DNA of 64,000 bases from assembly GCA_013368445.1 (NCBI GenBank), contig JAACJO010000013.1, positions 1-64,000 of the forward strand, read 5' to 3'. This document shows, piece by piece, positions 23,791 to 34,897 of the stretch (position 1 is the stretch's first letter; the number at the start of each line of letters is the position of its first letter). Source of the stretch: Leucocoprinus leucothites. Taxonomy: Eukaryota > Basidiomycota > Agaricomycetes > Agaricales > Agaricaceae. A program made the position numbers and the translations under genes. A model generated the notes under the pieces. It saw only the letters and a list, made by a program, of their open reading frames with translations. It had not been told where the DNA came from and searched no databases.

Positions 23791-24919
23791 AGCATTGCTG
23801 GTGACCGATTGGATAGGTGCCAAGCGTGAGCGGTTGTGGCAATTTTGGTGGTTACTCCACTCACGCACGTTTCTTCCTGTAGGCCCAATCTGTCCTCTTT
23901 TACGATATCATACGCATACAGTGCTCTAAGCTTCCTCAACAATTTCCACCCTCCACCACGACTTTGCTACCGGCGAAAAGTATCATTTATCTGCACGATC
24001 GTAAGCTCCTGGAATCAATTTCTGTCCGCCAACTATATCAACTGAGTTGGGTTAGTTGGGTGTCGTTGTACCTTTGTGGTACGGGGAGCCCTCCATTTTC
24101 GGTGCACAGCAATGATCGCGTATGCTGTAAACTAGTTGCTAAACCATTCTTACTTTGTGTTTCCCTGCATATCTGACAGATTAGACCCTCGTCTATTTTC
24201 TTTAGGGCAAACCTCTACGCCACCGGCCTACATGAAGCACAGGTATCTCATAATTATCCTTTATCGAGTGTGTCATGTATGTTCGTCCATGGCTGAGAGA
24301 TTTGTACTCGGAACCGACCGTGGGGCTCGCTGGTTGCCCAGCTGACATGCTGTTGAGTGGCGTCATATGTCAGACAGTTTGAGAGATAGCATCCAAGCCT
24401 GCCAAGAAGGTTATTCTCGAATCGTAAAATTGCCGTTGAGTATCGTACTTTAGTGGAATATGCGCATACGAGTGGGTGCCAAGTTACATTATCGTGACTG
24501 GTCGGCCTCGCTTGCGGTGGGCACGGTCCGTATTTGAGAGCCTTCTACTGGCAGTCTTGGTCGGTGAATGAATGCCCACTCATTCGTGATCGTGATCAAT
24601 GAAGTTATTATGGGTAACATATGGTTTGGTCTTTTCCGGCAGTTTTGGCATCATCATGTATGAAACTTGTGGTGTGTTATTGGCGAAAAGCACTTGAGCG
24701 CTGAAAGGCTATGTATGTATCTGTCGTTACCAAACATTTCAGATACAGATGCATACACATAGAAATCCGATTTATAATGGAAGTGTTATCATTCCGACTC
24801 CGTATCTCGCTCAATTTTAGTGCAAGCAGAAAGTATCAGCGCAGCCTTCAATACCTCTTGTTTGTTCACACAATACCCTCGCCTTGAATATCGTTATTGC
24901 GGCTACAAGTGACGCAAAA

Positions 24920-25206
24920 ATGTCTATAAGGGACGAGCCGATTACCACAACAGATAACATTGACCATGGTAAGTTACATCCCGCTACCAGGCCACTAGCG
25001 ATTTCTTATAATATGTAACTGCAGTTGCAATCAGCGGAGAACCAGGACAAGACTGTGCCCTGCCGCATGAGCAGAATATCAGTCCTCCTGGTGCCCCCGG
25101 AATGACAGCCACGGATCTCCCATATTGCGCGAATGGGGACGTAGTTGATGTAGTTGTCAGGTCCGGCGAAGGAGAGAATATTGCAGATGGGATACTTTTG
25201 CGCTGA
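24920..25206 (+). CDS. Small conserved-tail protein, copy 2
   Basis: Two exons (24920-24968 and 25025-25206) separated by a canonical GTAAGT...GCAG phase-1 intron give 76 residues. Exon 1 is MSIRDEPITTTDNIDH. Exon 2 begins VAISGEPGQDC and runs through SPPGAPGMTATDLPYC to VVDVVVRSGEGENIADGILL. Closest to copy 3 in both exons. Hydrophilic and acidic apart from the central valine-rich patch. Function unknown. Confidence 0.6.
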
Positions 25207-26099
25207 GGCACGACATATTCTGGTCCTCGCACCAAGTAGAGTATCTATACGTTGTCTATTTGCCGTGTTATTTTGATAAATTGGCTTCTTTGTCGCAAAC
25301 AATTGGCCCTGAGTTAGATATAAGAACCATTCAGCAATTTTTCGTACATCGGAGAACGCATTAAACAGTGAGAACCGGGCCAACGCCGGCTTTGAGAAAG
25401 TGTCCCGTGACTGAGAGGAGTCCGGAATCTGGATATCCATCAGATTCGGCAAAGTTCCGTCGGACCGATCAGTGTTTGGGGTATTTGATCCGTCCGATAC
25501 CCTGAGCCTCGCAATAGGATGCCAAATCCTTTCCCACGTCACCTCTGCCTCAACCTTGTGGCCTTCCCCACATATCCGTATACTTGCTTATCTGCGACTA
25601 TGCCACCTGTGGTTTCATTATCTGTTTCTCTGACTTCGTTTACTTCCGACCGCGCTATTATCTGACCGTTTTCAAGCCCTATCGTGTCTCGATACACACA
25701 CACTACAGAGTCCTCTTGTCAATCTAGGAAGGGTGAGGGCACTGGCTAATTAAAGTTACTTACGCCTCACCTGCTTTGATATTATATCCTTGCTTATGTT
25801 TACCATTGCACACCCATCCATCCTACTCAGCCACTCGTACGTACAAAAGCAGTCGAATTCTCGAATTCTCGAAGTGGGACCATCCCTTGCACCAAATTTT
25901 CGCCTTCGCCATCTGTCATTTTCATTCACAAACCTTTTTCGAACATTCCTCTCAGCCATTGTTTTAGAACCTATTTCTTTGCCGTACGATTACGTCGGGA
26001 TTCCTTGCGCTGATGGCATGAACGAGCTGTAGGAATGAAATTACGGATAACCCACCTCCTGTTGTGAAGGTGTGCGAACGCTTTGTCTACTGCGAGTAC

Positions 26100-26420
26100 C
26101 CTTTCAAGGTTACTGCTGGAGCTAATCATTTCAGGGCGGTGCGAACCCTCAACACGACTCTCTCTCTTGGCCGTCCGAAATCTGATTCGTGGGTTTTCTC
26201 GCCTATAGTTTTGGTATGATGACAGGATTATTGCGAGGAGCACTAGCCAGCACAATTATGTCATAGATGATGATGCTTCTCGCGGCGAAGTGCGCACTCT
26301 ATACTGTTCCTTTCCACCTTGGGACGTATGCACCTGTTATCCTTCCTGACAACATTCGTCTAATACCCTTGTTTCTTCAATCCTCGGCAATCACTAGCTA
26401 ATTTCGTTTTACAGGTCAAG
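26100..26420 (+). pseudogene. MFS transporter exon relic B
   Basis: Carries ATCATTTCAGGGC at the position of the intact gene's PIISG codons. Further on, TGATGATGCTTCTCGCGGC matches the FWVMMFFAA region, and a frame then reads LGTYAPVILPDNIR against PETYAPVILLKNVR. Stops and indels interrupt it. Same exon as relic A, so both derive from one ancestral copy or repeated duplication. Confidence 0.65.
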
Positions 26421-27449
26421 CACCTCTAAACGGAACACTCGATAATGACCTAACGTCTATATGAAGGCTCTACGATTAGCAAAATGTTGATGTGAAGGTG
26501 GACAACAACCGTTTAGACGTTGACAATGCAGTAACACTCGTACCTAAACGACCTATTGATCGCTTATTCTTGTTTACTTCATGCGAGTTTCTACCCGCAC
26601 GTTAAAGCTATCCGTTCACACCTTGCCTTATCGACGCAGTGATCTAAACCTAGTCAACAATTCCTATCACCCCTATGCTATCGCCGAGACTAATACAATT
26701 TATCAGCGTGGTCATAGGCTCCTCGGTCGATTTGTCAGCTGGATTTTATTTGTTGGCTTGTTCCTCTGTGTTGCGAAGCGACCTCTGGTTTTCGATGCAC
26801 ATTAATGATCCAGCGGATTGTAAAACGATCGCTCGACTGCGCCTGTCATGCATTAGCCATTTATTTCTGACAAATTCAATCCCCGTCTATTTCCATTAGA
26901 GAAAACCTACATGCCAGTGGTCTACATGGGGCATATATATATCATCCATTCATTACCCAGCTTGTCATTGACGTTCACCCTCGCCTTGCTCGCTGATATC
27001 GTCAATCCCAGAATAGATGTCCATTTTCTGATTAGTGGTATGCAATCTCCATCATGAGCGAAGAATACGTGTTCACACCAAACAGCCGGGCGGGTTGGAT
27101 GCCTGACAGATGTGCTGTTAAGCCGCGCCCTACGATAGGCAAGTTGAGGCACATTATGACAGTCAATCAAGAAAGGTTGTTCTGGAAAAGGCAAAATGCT
27201 GATGAGCCACATTTTTATTATCACATTGCCGGAGTACTTTCCTTCGGGCAACTGCCAAACTGTGGTAGTGCCGCGATTGAGCCACGCTCGCAGTGAGCGT
27301 CCTATTTATAACAGAATGACTACGAGTTCGACTCTGTGCTCCGCTTGATTTAAATATAGGCAGAAGCTATCGGTACAACATTCAATACCTCTTTCTTGTG
27401 CACACTTTCCCCCAGATCTGGGATCACCGTTGGTACAAGTGCCGTACAT

Positions 27450-27742
27450 ATGCCGTCGACAAAGGACGAGTCCGCTGCCGGAAAAGACAACATTGATCAT
27501 GGTGGGCCACATCCCGCTACCACTTCACCTGTGATTCCTTACGACGAGTAATCGCAGTTGCAAATAACAGTGACCCAGGGCAAAATAGTGTCCTGCCGCA
27601 TAGTACGCGGAAGGTCTGCCCTCCTGGTGCCCCCCGCATGAGTACTGTTGATCTCCCATGCTGCGCAAGCACGGACATAGTAGTTGTGGTTGTCAGGTCT
27701 GGCGCGGGCAATAATATCGAGGATGGAATACTATTGCGCTGA
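27450..27742 (+). CDS. Small conserved-tail protein, copy 3
   Basis: Exons 27450-27501 and 27558-27742 give 78 residues with a phase-1 intron at the same place as in copy 2. The donor is GTGGGC. Exon 1 ends KDNIDH like copy 2 (DNIDH). Exon 2 reads VANNSDPGQNSVLPH, then PPGAPRMSTVDLPCC, then VVVVVRSGAGNNIEDGILL. Substitutions relative to copy 2 keep the frame, suggesting past selection on a protein. Confidence 0.6.
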
Positions 27743-28169
27743 GACACGACGTATTCTCGTCCTAGCATTTGGTGCTGTGTATTCAGCAAGTGGAGTGCTC
27801 GTGTGTTATCTATTTTGCTGTGCTATTTCGGGCGGCTGGAGATATTGTGTTTATCCGACAATTAACCTTGAGTTAAATATTGAATTCAGTACCTGTTTTT
27901 TATTCATCATACTCCTTCAATCGCGCCTTCTCTCAAAGCCGGCGCGAAGAGACCTGAAGTGATTAAAAGATAATCAGATAATTTTGTTACTCAGGCAATA
28001 AGGTTGATATCACCTGATCGGACGCTTCCGGCCGGGTGCACGATCCCGAGCCCCCTTCGATGCTAATGAACGTTAAATGAACCCTGACAACCAACAGCGG
28101 ATACCTGTTGATTCCGACTTTGACGCACTTCCTTCTCATCTCTCTCGAACATCAGCAGACCGGCTAATC

Positions 28170-28506
28170 CTTATGCCCAACTAATGTATGTGGTGAAAAT
28201 AACATTGACGATGGGTAAGTAACGTTGCTCTGATGCTGTATCTTTAGCCAGCTAACGCACTAATACCCCCATCGACACAGGTACCTCAATACACCAGCTG
28301 TTGTGTTAGCTCACAGAGACGTAACTTTCGGGGAAGGGAGGGAGAATGTGCAGGAGAGAAGACTTATAGGGAGTGAAGAAGGTGGTGCACTTGCTGTGGA
28401 TGCGTTTCTCGACAATTGGATGAATTCCGGGCTCCTACCCAGCCCTCTTTGCGCGCTATCAGACATATCCGCGCCGGATGAGACACACGAAAAAGCGCCA
28501 TTCTAG
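28170..28506 (+). pseudogene. Possible degenerate copy of the small conserved-tail gene
   Basis: The segment AACATTGACGATGGGTAAGTAAC at ~28200 resembles the exon 1 end and donor of copies 2 and 3 (AACATTGACCATGGTAAGTTAC). Further on, one frame reads DVTFGEGRENVQERRL, which loosely recalls DVVVRSGEGENIADGILL. The frame between them is broken. The resemblance could be partly chance. Confidence 0.3.
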
Positions 28507-30378
28507 GCCGTTAGCCCGAAGCACGAGGGGGAGGAATCTGGGTCCAGACAGGGACTTCACATTCTGAATCGCCTTGAGTTCTTCGATCATGTACGGTGTT
28601 TACGAATGAGGCCGAGTGTGCAAGGCATTAAAGGAGATGGTTAGTAGTGGAGGGGGACGGCAATTTGGCCAGATCGACGATGAATGATAGGGTCGCCGAA
28701 GGTTTCCCAGTCCAGTCTCCACACGAGGGCGGAACCTGGCAGTATTTGTAACACTTGGTCGCGAAGCACCACGCCGAATGCATTCAGTCATTTCACAATG
28801 GCACACACGACCATGACCTCAAAATTCTCCACTTATCTACGACTAACTACACCCGCATCACACTCCGATTGTTATTGCTGCTAGTCGTTGATCTACACAC
28901 GTCATCCCTATCCACACCCCCGTGACAAAGTCCCCTCACCATTCCCTCCCCATCCAACCATTCTCCACCAAATATCCTTACTGCCTGACCTACTATGATC
29001 TCTTCACGCTGGTACTCATTTCCTTACCCGCTCCTCATTCCCTATACTCCCGCCCCAATACTCTCCTCCCAAACAAACCAAGGCTAGTGTGAATTGAAGG
29101 CCGACTCGATGATTCCAGGTCATATACTCATTTTCGAACATGCGGCCGCCGAAATTATTTTGTTCTTGAGCCGTCATTTATGGAGGTGATGGAGACATTG
29201 CCTGCGAAGCTAAAAAGAGAGACTTACAGGTCTCCCAGATAGGTGTTCAGGACCCTCAACATACATGTTCGTTTCATACGTTTCTATCAGGATAATTGGT
29301 ACCTGAACTTCACTCATTATCTTTTTTCTCGTCAATAGGACATTCCGAATTTGTCATAAAGGTTTCATGCATCACGAACAAAACGTTCTGTGCGGGTATA
29401 GCATGGCGCATGTCCCCCCTCTCCCAAATTCCAATATCCTCATCTCATCTTCCAAGCGCTCTTCCCCCTCAGGTATCACAACACCCACATAGAATCGCCC
29501 GACCTTTCTCACATCCTTCTTAGTCGCAACATCAACGAACTAGCGAGTGTGATTACAAGACATGTGGATTTGACATTTGAGAGTCTTTTTACCATTTGGG
29601 TTGAGGCCCGAGGATCAATTTGAGGTGGACGTTGTGGGCGATGATGTACTTTTGGGCGGAGTGTGATTTATCCTGAAAGCTCATACTCGTTACTTAATCC
29701 AAAAGCTCAAGGCACAAGAATGAAAGAAAAAAAATTTGTTTGTGTCTCGTATCATACGCGCACCGTGTAGTGAATGAATTATTTTCCCCTAAAGTCAATG
29801 TTGGTCGAGGAAGAGGACAGAACAAGTTCGAGGCTTGCCGACAACGGGCTACTTGTGCTTATCTATGATTGGTCCTTGGTATGTCCGCGGCTGATGGTGT
29901 TGATACTATACCAAACGCTTGACTTCCACACTGTGTGGACCTTGGGACCTCAGGAAGTCTACGTATTTCGTGGACCCGATTGTCCCCTGTTCCGACATGG
30001 TTAATGACTGCGTGACAGAAGCACCTGTCAACAACATCGAAGCTCAATGTATATTTAAAATGTGAAAGGCCATCAGACTTGGCTCAATATCAATTTGTCT
30101 TATCACCCTACGGGTGGCACCCGGGACAACCTCACAGCTTCAAGGGCCTTTTTTTAGTCATGATAAATGGTAACGAGCTCGTCCTAGAGCCAAACCCAAG
30201 CATTGGACAGGTATTCTCAGTGGTTCTGCGGGATATAAATTGGAGCCCGCATGTGCCCAGCTTCTTGTATCCAAGTCCTTTCCCTTGCGTTCGTTCCACC
30301 CACGAACGCCATTAACACTCCATTACTGGATAAAAAGCTCGTTTCACGTTCCTGTGAGGTTACACCCAAATAACCTCA
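28507..30378. other. Gene-poor stretch
   Basis: About 1.9 kb with short frames only (for example 29296-29523 and 29774-30004, plus). No domain, splice chain or RNA gene recognised. Confidence 0.4.
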
Positions 30379-30657
30379 ATGAATACCGTCACTTCTGAGG
30401 AAATGAATACTTCCCCTGGTGAGTGCTTTGATTCACAGTTCATAGTGACTACAGATGCTGATCGTTGTGAACAAGATGAAAACTGTCGTGGTACCTCTAC
30501 TCAGCAGCTCATCGAGGACAATAGGAGGGCAGTAGACCCTCCTACTTGTCCTCGGCCTCGAACCATTGATTTACCTGAAGTCGAAGCTGATCTGTCGGCG
30601 ACTGTTAGGACTGGTCAAGGAGATCACGTGGTGGATGATTTGCTGTGGCAAAGTTGA
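30379..30657 (+). CDS. Small conserved-tail protein, copy 4
   Basis: An open frame of 92 codons, or 80 residues after removing a 36-nt phase-1 intron (GTGAGT...CTACAG). Exon 1 is MNTVTSEEMNTSP. Exon 2 begins DADRCEQDENC and ends with RPRTIDLPEVEADLSATVRTG then QGDHVVDDLLWQ. The ending matches copy 1 (DLPEVE, LLWQ) more closely than copies 2 and 3. So the family has two subtypes, LLWQ and ILLR. Confidence 0.55.
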   Translation: MNTVTSEEMNTSPGECFDSQFIVTTDADRCEQDENCRGTSTQQLIEDNRRAVDPPTCPRPRTIDLPEVEADLSATVRTGQGDHVVDDLLWQS

Positions 30658-33429
30658 CCTCTCAAATGTAACATTGTGACACATCTTGCCAGTCAGAGCG
30701 TTACACGAGGGTGATAGCCGCGTGTGCGTGACAGGGACTCTCCGTGCATGTATGGAAACTTGAAAGTATTGTGTAGTACTTTGTATGTAGCATGGCAATT
30801 ACGGTTTGCTGAGCTTCAAGGGATGAAAATGGAGAAGACCCATGATCCCACTCACTTGTAAAGTGAAATAACACAACGAGCGTGACAGCGCAAGTACCGG
30901 ACTTGGGGTGTAAGGTTAGCACAGCGAAAAGGCAAGGGGATTTGGGGTGGGGCCCCAGCGGCCGTGGCGAGCGCTGCAATCAAAAAGTCTTTCCAGCAGT
31001 AGCGCACACCTCGGATTATCATACGTGTACTACAGAATCACAACTACTGATAATCACTTGCAACAACTGCTTTGGCGTCATAGAGGGTTCCGTGTGAAAT
31101 TGAAGTTTTACTAACATTGGTTTGTAAATGATTTGCACACATGTAAGCAATATATGTCAGATTTTTGGTTGTTTGTAATCGTTCTATCCCATCAGCTACT
31201 GATGGGGACATTTCTCAGGCCCCATTCCCGTTTAGGACGTCTGGCTAGCGAGACTAGTTTATACTCTGTTCGCATCCATGTTGGGACCTCATCAAACAAG
31301 TTAGAATCACGATCTCTGACCGACAGCCATCACACAATGGACTGCGGGACCATGGGAATGGTCCCGCGTCACGCAGTTGAGAACCCTCTCAGCCTCTGAT
31401 GAGTCTGATCTCATAAATCATATCAGGAAACACTCCTGGGTGGCTCTTATGGATTGGCCATGCTGCTGGGTTGACACAAGCTGTGATCTTCAGGAGTAGG
31501 ATCTCCGTGTTTGCACAAGAGGACATAAAGTGAAGCATGCCATGGCTCAGATCAATCCATGACTATGTGTTATCTCACCGGAGGGGATACATTCCTTGTC
31601 GCTCGGAGTTTACTTCTCACCCTGATAATGTGACCAGAAGGTAACTTCATATCGATAGAGAGAACTATACCGGTTACAACGGTGTAGTGGGAACCACTTA
31701 CAGAGGGTTTGGGAGTGGCGACTTTGGAGACTAGTTCCCGAAACGCCAGGGCACAGGGTCAAAAAGGAACGCGGACAGGTCCCCGGTGGGTTCCTACTCA
31801 TGGTCTACTGTGTGATTCCATATTGTTTATGAGCTCTATTAGTGGTCATGTAGCATCCATGATAGGGAAACAGCGGATAGGAAATTAAAAAGAAAGGGAG
31901 ATACAAGTAGACTCGAGCATGATAAGGAGGTGGGAGAGTGTGTACAAATTGGGATCAGCAATAATATGGAAAGCTACGTACTGACACAGGCATCATTACC
32001 GTCACATCGGGGGCGGTAGAAGTCGCATCTGGCTTGTGAGTTTGTGTTATTGTTATATTTGGCAACGAATTAACTGAAATAGCATTATAAGTGTTTTTGG
32101 TATTTTGGCTTGAGCGTGACTGAACAGAGCGAGTACCCCCGTATATATTTGTCGTTTTGGGCATTTAGGACGCGAATTAATAGAGAAAAAATTCTTTCAA
32201 GTCGTACTTTGTATCGTACACTTCTCTTTCTTTTTCCTTCCCATGCCTGCACAGTACGGAATTGGGATTCACCTGTTAATAGGGCTGAAGATTAAGAAAA
32301 TGACTCAAGAGAAAAGAAGCACGAGGATGAACTCGGACTTTGACCTCGACTGCTATTATATTCCAGCATCAGGGAGGATCTACGAGCGCTTTGCGGTAAC
32401 CACATGATGAACACCCAATGAGGGCCTCCAAAGGGTCTCCGCGCTGAGGACTTCATATTTGCAACGGTCAGAGGACTGCTCCTCTTATTTGTAATGTAAA
32501 TCAATCCAATCTCGAGGAAGGGGAACTGACACTTCATGACTGGTCATGTTCGGATTGGAGGAACGAAATGTATCAAAACCCGGTATAGCCCGCACAACCT
32601 TGGGCTTACAGACCGTACCCTAGGTCCATAAAGCACTAACGACACGATTCCGAGGCATTTAGCCCCTAGAATGAGCCTGTAAAACGAGCTAGAATAGTAG
32701 ATCGGAAGATGTGGAACCCTTCACAAAGTGTGTTCGGCTGCTGCCGGCGGACGCCACAGATCCCGCAGGGTATGCAGTAATGAGCACACTTAATAATTCC
32801 TACAGGCCACTTTTTGATGTCCGATGTGTGTTCTGCTGTCTCTGTTGCGGACATATTGAGACGATAGACTCGGTTGGGTTTGAAGCAAAGTAGCTACTGA
32901 GCAAACGGCGTTTCTAAGTATACCCCAGAATTGATTTTCAATTTCAGGGAAATTGATTAGGTGAGGGGATTACAGCGGATCATGTAGGTCAATGGGTGAG
33001 AAAAGACGACCCTGTGACCAGGGCTTGACAGGAGTGGGAGGGAGTGGGGTACCTTAGTGACGTGCACACGTGGCCCTGAATTTGATTTTCAACGTGGAAA
33101 CTTGAGGAAGCTGGGAATGAGAAGAGATCTTCAGAACGCGGCATAAAAATATGAGAAGATGCCCATCTGAATACCACCAAACTATTTCTGATATCTTCCA
33201 ACTTCATCGAAATGTAACATCCCAGTTGCCTTACCATAGGCACATACCACTCCTGGAGCGTCAAGGTTTCTGGGATTGACCCGCTGAAGAGCTGACGAAG
33301 TACCTTCGATAGAATTTATATCATCTCAAGTCAAACACCGAACGAAACGAAGCAACGAATTAATAGCAAAATTATCGAAACACTAGCGAACCCCCGGTAA
33401 CGTACAGTTAAGTAGTATCCAAGTCCACG
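30658..33429. other. Gene-poor stretch of 2.8 kb
   Basis: Short frames occur on both strands without domains, splice chains or long repeats. Old mobile-element debris is possible, but no terminal repeats or coding remnants were found by eye. Confidence 0.4.
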
Positions 33430-34272
33430 CTACACTGCAGAGTTGGCATTCGTTCTGGGCACCTCCTTTCCCTCTATCGAGAAGCTACTCGTTCTTGTTG
33501 TGTCATTTGAGGGTGATTCAATGGCTCCTTGAACCAACGCTGGTTGTGTAGAAACGGGTAAGGCAGGGGTAAACCAAAATGCGGGATATCTACGCTGAAC
33601 GTTGTTGGTGATCAACGCGACAGCAAAAGCGAGCGCTGAGGAGAGAAGGATAACTGGGATATAGTACCACCCCATCTCACGGACATCGCTGCTAATGGCA
33701 GGGATAAGCGCCGTAGCACCTAGTCATTTATATCAGAGAACAATCATCTCCCGGGACGTCCTGACCTGCACTAACCTGCTGGAGGATGAGTTGTTTGGGT
33801 CATTTGCATGGCCACGATTGTAGTAGCACATGAGAGTGATGCGGCAAGCCATGCCAGCTGATTAAATCGTTCTTCTGTTGGAAGCAACTCGAAGAGTTTT
33901 GTGATAATGATGCCAATCAGCGCTCCTAGGAAGTGTCCGCCAAAAAGTGCTCTCGGTTGTGCAAGGGGAGCCTCGATGGCGCCGTAAATTAGTACAGCAG
34001 ATGCACCCTGTTGAAATGACGTCGGTGCACATGCAAAAAGATCAAAGAAATACACTGCTCACGTAGCTAGCCACAATAGTTGGCACCCTCCGTCTAACAA
34101 AATATTGAGCCTGCTCAAAGACCGCCTGAATCACCGCGGTGCCGCAGAAAGCGCCGATGAAGGACCAGATCCAGATTGTATAGTCAGGGTTTTTATGAAG
34201 GGGGGATGAGCGGTAGCCAAACCATCTGCTGAGCCAGGAGGGAAGTCGGGCTAGGACGTTGCGATCGTACAT
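33430..34272 (-). CDS. HPP-family integral membrane protein
   Basis: Exons 34063-34272, 33776-34007 and 33430-33719 give 243 residues in one frame. The N-terminus MYDRNVLARLPSWLSRWFGY is followed by four to five hydrophobic segments: IWIWSFIGAFCGTAVIQ, GHFLGALIGIIITKLF, WLAASLSCATTIVAMQM and YYIPVILLSSALAFAVAL. The family name motif HPP occurs in QTTHPPAGATALIP, split by the last intron. Plant chloroplast members have been linked to nitrite transport; the fungal role is not established. The C-terminal tail is hydrophilic. No defects are visible. Confidence 0.88.
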
Positions 34273-34897
34273 TCTAGGGTTGACTAGCTGACAAGCATCC
34301 CACTTTTAAAGGCGGCTTGGAATCCGAAACCGAACCGGGGGAATGTCAAATTGCCGAGATTAATAAGCATGCCGACCTTACCCTACCCGAGGCCTATTCA
34401 AATTCGGTTGCACCATTTCGAGAATCACATTATCAATTCATCACCTGTATCCCCAAGAACCCACAAATGCCATACAACTGACACTGTCCGCAATAGTCCA
34501 CAATTCTCAATCAAAGCACGGCATCGTTTTGTTCTTGCCGTTCCAACCTCGTGATGCCTAGGTCATCATTGCAATCAAAAGATACAGCTTTTTGGAGCTC
34601 TCCGGCAAAAATTTATGCTTCCGGCTATTCTGCTGACTGAAAAACGTTACTTACATAGACAGGGCGAAAACGACTAATGAAAACGATTTGTTATCCGAGT
34701 CGCAGTCTAGGAATTTAGTGGTAGTCAATTAAAGTTCTTGAAGCGAATAGAGCATATGGTAGACAAGGGTAGTGAGCTAAGTCTTCAGTCGAGTCCAGTA
34801 GAGGTAGTCACTGAACAACCATTTGGAAAGCAACTCTAGCTAAACAAATAAAAAGAGTAAGCTTGCCCCACAGGGAGTCCACCTAAACAATGCACAC
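34273..34897. other. Intergenic region
   Basis: Between the 5' end of the HPP gene and the 3' end of the F-box gene. Nothing recognised beyond short frames. Confidence 0.4.

Larger units (their letters stand above)
22000..24500. repeat. Segmental duplication unit 1 (small gene plus MFS relic)
   Basis: This block shares the same order of landmarks with 24780-27300: a small gene, a stretch with a shared CGATCA-GTGTT-like segment (~22905 versus ~25470), a CAGTCGAAT-CTCGAA segment (~23200 versus ~25850), an MFS exon relic (~23490 versus ~26100) and a segment reading CCTCGTCTATTT versus CCCCGTCTATTT (24187 versus 26881). Similarity is patchy, suggesting an old duplication. Edges are approximate. 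Confidence 0.55.
24780..27300. repeat. Segmental duplication unit 2 (small gene plus MFS relic)
   Basis: Second unit of the old duplication; see landmarks given for unit 1. Its promoter segment (CAATACCTCTTGTTTG at ~24850) recurs as CAATACCTCTTTCTTG at ~27385 in front of copy 3 of the small gene, so a third, shorter unit starts near 27300. Confidence 0.55.

Noticed and set aside
27973..27981. A third ATCAGATAA iron-type GATA motif
   Set aside because: No iron-related gene is nearby; a 9-mer match of this kind can occur by chance in 64 kb.
22093..30657. The small genes as lipopeptide mating pheromone precursors
   Set aside because: No C-terminal CaaX box and no STE3-type receptor in the window; the ends are LLWQD, LLWQS or ILLR.
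22093..30657. The small genes as MSDIN-type cyclic peptide precursors
   Set aside because: The leader and follower do not match that family and no proline pair brackets a short core.
30658..33429. Possible LTR retrotransposon debris
   Set aside because: Searched by eye for paired terminal repeats and for reverse transcriptase or integrase motifs; none seen.
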